From contig CM041293.1 of assembly GCA_023052935.1 (NCBI GenBank), positions 169,095,341-169,159,340 of the forward strand: a stretch of 64,000 bases of DNA. The letters are read 5' to 3'. The DNA is from Piezodorus guildinii (lineage: Eukaryota; Arthropoda; Insecta; Hemiptera; Pentatomidae). Shown piece after piece: positions 55,260 to 64,000 of this stretch (position 1 is its first letter; each line of letters opens with the position of its first letter). The translations under genes and the position numbers were made by a program. The notes beneath the pieces were generated by a model. The model saw only the letters and a list, made by a program, of their open reading frames with translations, did not search any database and was not told the DNA's origin.

Positions 55260-56470
55260 TATTAGAGAGACCATATGGTGCTTGATAACTATAAATAACC
55301 TATATTTTTCGAGTTTATTAGAATTCAGTCAATTCTTTTGACTAAATTTTATTCTTTTGGTTTCAAATTGAAGACTGAAGGGTCCTGAGTCTCCATAGGA
55401 AGTCAAAGGTGAGACCTACAGCTGAAATGGACCCCACCTCAAAGCAGTGTGTTGGGGGAAGTGGGGAAAGTGTATTAGGCTTAAATCGGGATGAAACATT
55501 ACGTGATGCCTGGGCCATAGTTACTGGGAAGAAAAGAAACTCGCCAGCTGAATCCAGGGATCCACGTGGGCAAAAAACAACATTTGCAATAAATGACAAG
55601 CCCATTAGTAAGTAACACTTATGCTCCGTTAGAAAATTTAATAGAAGTAGATCAGCCTACCGATAATGCTAGACCCCCCAAAGATAAACCGCCTCCAATA
55701 CACATTAACAGCATCCAAGACTACCAAGCTTTTGTCACATATTTAGAAAATAAATCGTCTCCGAATTCATTTTATCTTAAAACTACCCTAAAAGGGGTAA
55801 CTGTTTACCCCTCTACCTCAGAAGTATATCGAAAATTAGTAAGCAGTCTTAAGAATTCAGAAGCTGATTTTCATACTTATCAACTTCCTGAAGACAAAAA
55901 CCACAAGATAGTCGTAAAAAACCTCCACCACACTACCCCTATTTTGGAAATAAAAAAAGATAATGAAAAATATGGTTACAATGTTGTAAACGTAACTAAT
56001 GTGATTTCTAGGTTAAAAAACCCACTCCCAATGTTTATCGTTGACATCTCCAAATCAACCTACAATGAAAAAATTTTTGAGATTTCATCTATATTCTATA
56101 CAAAAATAAGAGTAGAAGAACCAAGAAAAAGAAGAGTCGTACCACAGTGTATCAGATGCCAGCAGTACGGACACACGAAGTCGTACTGTAACCACCCTCC
56201 ACGTTGTGTAAGATGTGGTCTTAGCCACGACAGTGCAACTTGTACAAAGAAAAAGGAAACACCAGCGACATGCGCCAACTGCCAGGGAGGACATCCAGCC
56301 AACTACCGTGGGTGCAAAGTTCTGAAGGAGTTGAGGATTCAACGAAAACATCACGAATACACAACTCCGAACGACCTCATCCTCCATCACGAAATTTCGA
56401 CGAATTTCCAGATCTCCGTCAAAAAACATCTATCAACCCACCAAAACAGGATAATGGTAAGATAGAGTTG
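55260..56470 (+). pseudogene. Jockey-clade ORF1 (Gag-like) relic
   Basis: ATG 55427 opens MDPTSKQ and LRDAWAIVTGKKRN, then a 1-nt shift near 55605 leads to the long frame ending 56465. That frame has the PRE_C2HC-type block (DFHTYQLPEDKNHKIVVKNL) and knuckles CIRCQQYGHTKSYC, CVRCGLSHDSATC and CANCQGGHPANYRGC. A second shift near 56340 is indicated because the +1 frame carries FDEFPDLRQKTSINPP, the expected C-terminal region. No ORF2 follows. Confidence 0.78.
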
Positions 56471-56474
56471 CCAG

Positions 56475-57057
56475 TTCAGCAGCTTTTCATTTATTTATTT
56501 TTTCATTTTTGTACTCTAAGGCACTAATGTTATTTTTATGCATTTTGTAATATTATTCTAAAGGGACTTGTACCAAAATAAATAAGGAATTTATTATCAT
56601 TATTATTAAATTTAAATTAATTCTCTTATATTTCTGTAAATATCGTTACTGTATAACTGGATGGGAAGTAATATATGTGTGTAATACTGATAAATGAAAT
56701 AACCTCAGCCTTCCTTCCAAGCAAATAAAAAAGATAAGTTTTAGTTAGTAAGTAATAAATATACTTTGTTTTAGGTTGTGATGTGTGTTCTTAATTTAAA
56801 TCTTTATTAACATAATTAATTTAAGTTTCAAAACCACAAGCTAGGCTAGGAAGCCCTAACTTTTAATCGGATTATATTCAGAAAAATAAGTAAAACATTT
56901 GGTTTTTGTACCTGAGGTGGAAACATTCTCTTACAACAGAAAAGGTTTCTGACCGTTTGCCATGAGGTAAAACCTTTTTTTCCGGATTGGTTGGCCATCT
57001 TGATGCGTAGTGATACTGAGTAAAATTTCAGTTTTATAACTTTATATACATCATATT
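56475..57057. other. AT-rich spacer, nothing recognised
   Basis: Contains an ATTATCATTATTATTAAATT-like simple stretch near 56590 that may be the tail of a decayed element. No coding signal. Confidence 0.4.
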
Positions 57058-57069
57058 AAAGTTAACTAC

Positions 57070-59614
57070 TGACCATGAATACTCGGTTGTCGCAACACCT
57101 AACGTAAGCCCGCTGAACCTCCCCTTCTCTTACTATGAATTTGATGCTGCGCTCGGATCGTGTAAAGATTGCTCCCCTGGCCCTGACGAAATAACATATT
57201 CCATGATAAAACATCTGCCCTACTCAAGCAAAATTTGCCTAAACAACTTCTTTAATGAAGCATTCAGCTTGGGCTACTTTCCGGATGACTGGCGTAGAGC
57301 TAATATCATTCCTGTTTTAAAAAGAGGAAAATCTAAAGAACTAGTTTCTAGCTATCGACCTATTGCTTTGACCAGCTGTTTATGCAAACTTTTTGAAAAA
57401 ATGGTTGCTCTTCGATTAAAATGGCATCTCGAAAATCACAATCTACTGAATGTTTGGCAGAGTGGATTTCGTACAGGTAGGAGTACCATAGACAATATTA
57501 TACACTTGGAAACAGAAATACTTGAGGCACTGAATTCAAAGCACCATGTGCTAGCAATATTTTTGGACATCAAAAATGCATTTAATTCAGTGAAGAAATG
57601 TGACATTATTGAGTCTCTACACGATATGGGAATCAATGGGCAAATTCTAAGATTCATTCAAAATTTCTTATCTAATCGAAAATTCTACGTTATATGCGGA
57701 GCAACCACTTCCGCAGAGTACGACCAACAGAACGGAGTTCCACAAGGCAGTGTTCTTAGTCCAACACTCTTCAACATAGCCATAAATAAAGTTGCCGAAG
57801 AAGTAAAACTGCCGGTGAAATTGCTGCTGTATGCTGATGACCTAGTCATCTATATGAGAGGGAAAAACCTGACCACAACCCAATGTACAGTGCAGAATAC
57901 AGTTAATAAAGTAGTTGCTTGGTTAGCAGGAAGAAATCTTGTGATATCCAATGCGAAATCCCAGGCAATTTTTTATTACTAGAGCCAGAAATCGTACTGT
58001 GAACAATATTGAGATTAACGGAGAACTCATCGTCTTTTCCCAAAGTGTCCTTTATCTAGGAGTTATATTTGATAGAAAACTCACTTGGGCTCCTTATATT
58101 AAAAAAATCAGGACCGAATGTCTACAGTCAATTAACCTGTTAAAAACAGTAAGCTGCCATTCTTGGGGTGGTGATAACACAACCTTAATAATGCTCTATA
58201 AAACCCTCTTCTTAAGCAAGCTTGAATATGGTTGTATAGCATTTAACTCCGCTAGTGAGGGGACAAAAAAGTTGCTAGAACCTATCCAAAATGCAGCGCT
58301 TAGAGCAGCTCTAGGCGCCTTTCGTTCAAGTCCCGCGATAAGCTTACAAGTGGAAGCGGGAGTACTGCCATTGAATTTAAGAAGAAAAGCACTTTCACTA
58401 TCATATTTTACAAAGGTTATATTTTGTCCAGTGCACCCTCTTAATCTAAGGTTTAGTACAAATATACGCCTTCTCCCGCCAAACAATAGAAAGCATCGTC
58501 TAACATTTCAGGAAAGATGTCAAACTTACATCGCAGACTTAGGTCTGACATACCCTTCCCCTCCACAGCTCAGTACTTCTAAAACAGAACCGTGGTTACT
58601 TCGTGCTCCTAGGGTCCACAGAATTAAGAGAAAAAACAGTTCCCCAATCACAGCTCTGTCAGAATTTACACGGTTCAAAAGTAATCATGAAGATTGGGAA
58701 TTCATCTACACCGATGGTTCTAAAAGAAAAGATGGGGTAGGTGCTGCCGTGGTGTATAGGGACAAGCATTACATGTTCTCATTTCCTGAGTACACAACGG
58801 TATATAATGCTGAATTATCAGCTATATATCGGGCTCTCCTATCAATAGACGCTAAAATAGTACGGCGTGTAGTAATTTGCTCAGATTCAGAGTCTGCTAT
58901 CACAGCACTGAAGAACACCTTTTCTCAAAACTGGTTGGTGAATGAAACCATAGAAACCATGAAATCATTGGAAATGGCTGGATGTGTGATTCATCTGTTA
59001 TGGTTGCCAAGCCATATCGGTATAAAGGGTAATGAGCTAGCTGACAGTGTTGCTAAAAGAGCTATTACCGACGGCCAATTGATCAACACCACCCAGCCAA
59101 GTGAAGTGATCTCTTTAATAAAGGAAAAGACGTGGCAGGTATGGCAACAGATCTGGACGGCAACGAGGGACAATAAGCTCAGAATAGTAGAGCCCTATGT
59201 TCGCAGGGCAAAGTCGAACATACAGCTGACGCGAAAGGAAGAAGTCGTTTTGGCTCGTTTAAGGATTGGGCATACTCGTCTCACCCATCAATATTTAATG
59301 GAAAAAAAAACCCGCGCCTCAGTGTATTTCGTGTGGAGTAGCTCTTACAGTCAATCATATAATCACTGAATGCTATGCATACGAGAATGAGCGACAAAAT
59401 CATTTATCAGGAAATGGACATGAGGAAATATTCCAGGCAGAAGAGCAAATTAAGAAGTTGATATTATTTTTGAAATCAACAAAAATATTTCAAAAAATTT
59501 AAATTGCAACTTTTAATTAGCAATGCATGAACTGAAATTGTAAAATTGGGTGCAAATGACCCTTCTGGTTGAAAAACCCTAAGAAATAAATAAATAAATA
59601 AATAATAAATAAAT
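57070..59614 (+). mobile_element. I-like LINE, 5'-truncated, with clean TSD
   Basis: Flanked by the 12-bp direct repeat AAAGTTAACTAC (57058-57069 and 59615-59626). The 3' tail is an AAATAAATAAAT run (59583-59614). It encodes reverse transcriptase and RNase H. The clean ends and few defects point to a fairly young insertion. Confidence 0.87.
57090..59500 (+). pseudogene. Reverse transcriptase-RNase H of the I-like LINE, two homopolymer shifts
   Basis: Frame 1 (to 57982): CSPGPDEITYSMIKHL, SSYRPIALTSCLCKLFEKM, GFRTGRSTIDNII, AIFLDIKNAFNSV, GVPQGSVLSPTLF and LLYADDLVIYMRG. One extra T in the T run at 57969-57974 shifts the frame to 57951-59369: YLGVIFDRKLTW, then RNase H with FIYTDGSKRKDGVGAAVVY, NAELSAIYRALLS, CSDSESAITALKN and LLWLPSHIGIKGNELADSVAK. 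An extra A in the run near 59301-59310 shifts it again to the terminal knuckle CISCGVALTVNHIITEC and stop near 59500. RNase H distinguishes it from Jockey. Confidence 0.85.
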
Positions 59615-59626
59615 AAAGTTAACTAC

Positions 59627-60200
59627 AAATCCAGTCTAAGAAATACTAAGCTCCTTAATAACATACTCCTAAACCATTACACAACACCTGACGGTATTGC
59701 TGGCCAGGTAGCGCACAGCGCCTAACTTCAAATATCCAAGAACATCTATATTTATAATAAAACTTATAAAAAAAAAATGTACACCCTCTCACAAAATTTG
59801 TGGTCATACGTTTCAAGATACCTAAAAACAAAGTACAACAAAAAAAATACGAAGGCATCTGACGATGGTCCTAACACCTAGACTTTGAGATTGGATATAA
59901 GATTAGTTGTACTATAAAATGGCGTGCGATTACAAATGATTTAATTTAATTACTTATTTTTTTTAAGATAAAGAAAAAAAGTAGAATCAATTTAGGATCA
60001 GGACATCGCGACGGTCAGAAAAAAATGGATAGATAAGACAATATATAGTGTTTTTATTTAGATTAATTTTCTTATCTGGTTTAAATAATGATTTATGATT
60101 CTTATTATTTAATTCATATTCAGTGACTTTTACTATATCTATTTTGTGTATTTCTTCCACATTCTATTTTCAACTTGTCGCTTCTGAGTTACCGGTGTTT
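59627..60200. other. Spacer, nothing recognised
   Basis: AT-rich DNA without coding or repeat signal; its right end may include the 5' UTR of the following LINE. Confidence 0.4.
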
Positions 60201-60310
60201 ATCTTTGTATATATTTTTCTCCTTTGAAATTATTTAATAATTTTCTTTCCTCTTTCACTAATCACTACGTGAAAATATCCTTGTGCTCAACTCATCTTAA
60301 GACCTAAGCG

Positions 60311-60620
60311 ATGGCCCATTCTCCTCCAGACATACGAGAATACCCCCAACCTAGACGTCAAAGAGCCTATATAGATAAGGAAAATCAAGAAATGGAACAA
60401 TTTAACAAATATTTAATTATTTCTAGAATTGATGAAGGAAGTTTTTTTAACTGTTTCGCCATTCCTTATCCAAAAGTGTATCATGAATATTGCAGTTGAT
60501 ATAGAAAACGTTAAAAAATTGAAGAACGGAACCTTATTTTTGTAGTAAAAAACAAAGAACAAGCACTAAAACTATTATCATGATACTTTTAACATTAAAG
60601 CAATTCTTAAAATCAAATCA
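60311..60620 (+). pseudogene. I-like LINE ORF1, N-terminal part
   Basis: ATG 60311 opens MAHSPPDIREYPQPRRQRAY and reaches YLIISRIDEGSFFNC; the neighbouring frames continue PFLIQKCIMNIAVDIENVKKL, KNGTLF and VKNKEQALKLLS. This is the RNA-recognition-like region found at the start of I-type ORF1 proteins. At least two shifts and stops. The rest of the protein is at 62464-63255. Confidence 0.62.
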
Positions 60621-62470
60621 GAATATATGTATTATATTTATTCTAAATTAGAATTTAATGAATTTTAAATTTGAATTGAATAAATTTCCATTTTGGGCAG
60701 AAACTAAACCACAGCTGTGTTACGAAAACCAAATTTATTTTGTCGATTTTCTTAGCTTAAACGGTGATGAGTTATAGTATGGACTTTCATTTTTTAAATT
60801 CAACTTATTATTTTAATATGATCTTCTTCAAAAGCTATTTTTATTAAAACTCAATATTAAAGTTTTTGCTATATTACTTAAAGTTTTAATACACATTCAG
60901 TGCAAACCATCAATAAAGGATATCGATAATGTGCATGAGTTTATATGCAATACATGTTACTTATGACATCATTCAATAAAACCATAGACTTAATTTTCAT
61001 GATAAATCACAAATAATTTATCATATATATTTATATATATATTTATAAGGTTCCTAAATCATATTATGGTTCTTCGATAACCACCAGTAATGTAAAAATA
61101 AAACATATCCTCAATGATAATATGTTTAATTTTTACATTACTGGATAATTTGGGTTATTTAACCCTCTTTTAGATCACTCTAAAACCTGCTAAAATAAGA
61201 CCCACTATCATTTAAATAAAATTGTGTCTTTTAATTTTTTTTAAAATTATTTCATTCATAATTGGTAATTCTAGTTCTTGTCCATTATTTTAAGCTGTGA
61301 ACTTAAGTTTATATCACTTGGAGGAAATTTTTTGTAAAGAATTTAAGATATCTAGCTCAGACTATGAAAAAAAATATAATTAATGACTGCTCTATTAATT
61401 AATCTAGAACAAATAATTTATTCCGACTGAAAAGAACTTTTGTTACAGGTTTACTGATAGTTGATTTAAAACTAAAAAACTGAGATTGTTCATGACACTT
61501 TTTTATCTATATCTTGTGTTTGATAAAAATTAGTCCAAAGAACTTAATAATTCCGTGATAGGTTGTTAAATTTTTAAGAACACATGGATAGGCTTAGATA
61601 ATTACATGGATTACATTTGATAATTACCCAAATATAAATGATTCTTAATTAACATCTGACCTTTAAAGTCACTATGACCATTTAAGCAACCACCATTAGC
61701 AACACTTGATTAATGCTTCATTATGACTTGAGTGATTTATTATCTATCGATCTGATAGCTAAAACTATTTTCTCATGTTTGAGAAAGTTTTTAATTACCA
61801 CATTGCATTAGATTAGGTCCAGTTCGAAATACACAATATCTTAATATTAGGGTTGAATATATTAAAAATATAATTAATTGGTAGATGTAAAAAGTCAGTA
61901 TAAGTCTTTTCTCATATACAATAAAAAATGTTGATGAGCAAATAGATATCCAGCAAACAAAAATATTTTGATATCAGATTTAACAAGCAGTAAATCAGAT
62001 ATAAAGTAATACATTGTATCAACGGGCTAATCAACTTAATTTACTCAATAAGAATAAAAATATTATTATGTGAAAAAAAAAAAGTTTAAAGGACTTGTTT
62101 TGATAAGTTTTGATAATTATTCTTGTAACAAATCAGTCCTCAAATGAATGAATACAATGAAGCTTTCAACATTAGGATTTAGAGAAACCTGATTCAAGAG
62201 TTAATATTATTTAATAGCACAGTGATCTAGCCATCTGATTTATCTATCCTATGACTAATCTCTTACTCACATTAAAAATTAATAAAAAGACACTAAACAC
62301 TGCAACCACTAGGCTCAAGTATTTTTCTTTTTAAATTCTTACATCAGCTAAATCAAAAGCATTTTCCGATGAATATTAACAAATGATTCAATACAAACTA
62401 AAATCTTTACTTTCATTAATATATACAAACCTATTTACCAAAGTTGAATGAAATTATATTAGATATAACT
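60621..62470. other. AT-rich insertion in ORF1, unclassified
   Basis: Separates the two halves of ORF1. It contains a hairpin with 25-bp arms (61084-61108 and 61120-61144, one mismatch, opening CCAGTAATGTAAAAAT). No frame longer than a few dozen codons and no match to other repeats in the window. Ends and TSD were not resolved; an unknown non-autonomous element is likely. Confidence 0.5.
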
Positions 62471-63255
62471 CTATATTAGACATAAATCTCCCTGACGATA
62501 TAAAAATTGCATACGAAAGAGTGAAATTAATAGCTTATATCCCTTCACCCCTTCGCTGTTTTTCCTGTCTTGTTTTCGGACATCATAAGAATAAATGCGG
62601 GAAAACCCCGATATGCTCACATTGTGCACTCCCTAAACATGAAGGTAATTGTAACTCCATTGTGCCGACGTGTGTCAATTGCCATGGTGAACATAACAGC
62701 CTCGACAGAATTTGCCCTAAAGAGGAGAGGGACATTAAAGAACTACAGGTGACTAAAAAATTATCATATAATTTAGCAAAAAAGCAATACCTTGAAAACT
62801 TGCCCCTAAGACTAACCAAAACCTTTTCCCAAGCTGTAACTCAACCCAAAAATCGAAATAATAAAAAGGAAACCAAGGACATAATGATACAAGTAGATTT
62901 ACCGATAAATAAGAATGCAAGCACATTAAAAGAAACCCCACTCACCTTAAGTTCTTCCATCGAGGTACAAACACCACGTTCAACTCGAGTTGTTAGCACC
63001 GAATCACAGCACCCCATTTCTCCAATATTTTCTCCAGGCCATCCCCACTCTCATTCTGACACCATCCCTCTTATCCAAAACCCAGGTCCCTCTTCCTCCA
63101 GCTCTCTCCCACCTCCCATCTTATCCCTATCCCAAAATGAACAACCCTCGCAACCTAATGAACCCTCTTCGGAAATGTTAGACAAGGACATTAAATTAAA
63201 AAACAAAAAAGCAGAAAAGCCAAAAAAGAAATTAAAATACACCACAAATAAATGA
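62464..63255 (+). pseudogene. I-like LINE ORF1, zinc-knuckle and C-terminal part
   Basis: From about 62464 the frame reads YNSILDINLPDDIKIAYERV. It continues through PLRCFSCLVFGHHKNKC, CSHCALPKHEGNC and CVNCHGEHNSLDRICP, three knuckle-like motifs, to a Ser/Pro-rich region (about 62990-63160). It ends in a Lys-rich tail (LKNKKAEKPKKKLKY). This half is intact; the protein as a whole is broken by the insertion upstream. Confidence 0.75.
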
Positions 63256-63330
63256 ATATAATGATTCGAAATCTATTTATCTCTAGTGTAAGATTAAACA
63301 GAAACAGGCCTACCTTCATCATTATCAAAA

Positions 63331-64000
63331 ATGAATCATCACACTAATATTTTACAGTGGAATCTAAACGGTATAAAACCACAACATGAAGAACTAAAAA
63401 TTCTTGTCAGCGATCTACAGCCTGCAGTGATATGTCTTCAGGAAACTCATCTCAGACCAACATCTAAATTCAACTATAAAAATTATAGCATTTATAGGAA
63501 AGACAAAGAACCACAAACCCGTGCATGTGGAGGAGTTCTCACAGCCATTCATAAAAAATACGTATCCAGTGAAATCTTAGTACAACCGCAACTATCTAGC
63601 CTACCGCAACCATTTATTATTTTAGGAGACATGAATGCAGCTCACCAAAGCTGGGGCAACTCAGAAAATAACTATAGAGACAATATTATCAAGCGAATAC
63701 AAGATAAATTTGATCTCTTGCTCCTTAATAATGAGAAAAGACGCACCTATGTCCAAGAACCAGGTCACTTAGTGCCCTAGACATAGCTCTGTGCTCCCCA
63801 ATCCTATATGGCCTCTTCAGATGGAACGTTGTTAACGATCTCCACAATTCGGATCATTACCCGATTCAAATTAGCATCATAGGACCACAAACAATAGGGA
63901 ATAGATTAAAAAATTGGAAAATCAATAAAGCGAATTGGGAAAAATTTAGAAATATCATAAACCTAGAAATAAGCAATCCTGATGATGACAATATAAATGA
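63331..64000 (+). pseudogene. I-like LINE ORF2, start of the endonuclease (partial)
   Basis: ATG 63331: NILQWNLNGIKPQHEEL, VICLQETHLRP and YSIYRKDKE. The next expected strand is missing: after EILVQPQ the frame jumps to LSSLPQPFIILGDMNAAH, consistent with an in-frame loss of about 30 residues. A 1-nt shift near 63770 follows (VPEPGHL region), after which the other frame reads ALDIALCSPIL and NDLHNSDHYPI, the end of the endonuclease. Continues past the window. Confidence 0.75.

Larger units (their letters stand above)
60200..64000 (+). mobile_element. I-like LINE with ORF1 and ORF2, runs off the window
   Basis: ORF1 starts at 60311, is interrupted by about 1.85 kb of foreign AT-rich DNA (60621-62470), resumes to 63255, and ORF2 starts at 63331. 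The 5' end is placed loosely. The 3' part lies beyond 64000. Confidence 0.7.

Noticed and set aside
1..64000. tRNA, rRNA, CRISPR arrays, riboswitches and bacterial promoters
   Set aside because: None seen by eye. The window is eukaryotic, and a covariance-model scan would be needed to exclude small RNA genes fully.

Overview
The window reads as AT-rich nuclear DNA of an arthropod, most likely an insect. It has short phase-0 exons with GT-AG introns and at least five kinds of non-LTR retrotransposon (RTE-like, Jockey, I-like, CR1-like, RNase H-bearing fragments). It also has a Ty3/Gypsy element and a Penelope-like element (PLE). The species cannot be settled from the sequence. There are no bacterial-type operons, CRISPR arrays, rRNA or tRNA genes. 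All splice sites, element boundaries and target-site duplications (TSDs) below were read by eye.

Host genes. Only three cellular genes are visible. Two are near-identical five-exon ankyrin-repeat genes (1119-2241 and 45580-46704), paralogues inside a duplicated segment of about 2.1-2.2 kb whose copies are now 44 kb apart. The third (21915-23391) is a six-exon gene of unknown function. It encodes a Pro/Tyr/Gln-rich protein whose exons 3-5 are three copies of one module of about 40 residues. Its last exon appears frameshifted.

Mobile DNA, left to right: an RTE-like LINE (3161-7348) inside a small hammerhead-ribozyme foldback element (3060-7542); a decayed RNase H-bearing LINE (7640-8690); a foldback element (9088-10610); a large nested palindrome (10735-15965) holding a Jockey fragment and another hammerhead element; an RTE-like LINE inside a Jockey relic (16190-19790); a hairpin MITE and two more hammerhead foldback elements (19856-21452); an 8.8 kb PLE (24113-32934) with inverted arms of about 1 kb, paired hammerhead motifs, an otherwise open RT-endonuclease frame and an intact-looking Gypsy element inserted in that frame; inverted repeat arms (33140-35020 and 42850-44900) around LINE debris and a nearly full-length Jockey element (37640-42340); after the second ankyrin gene, an RTE fragment, a CR1 relic with a solo PLE terminal unit, two Jockey 3' fragments, a Jockey gag relic, an I-like LINE with clean TSDs (57070-59614), and an I-like LINE running off the window edge.

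The most interesting signal is a set of five elements (one full PLE and four short palindromic elements of about 200-440 bp). Each has a complete or decayed hammerhead motif in inverted arms, a TSD of 9-13 bp, and at the same end a tail of about 30 nt with a common core close to RGTCAAC, 13-18 nt from the TSD. This suggests non-autonomous, self-cleaving elements mobilised by PLE machinery. One carries in its loop a copy of the sequence just upstream of the third host gene.
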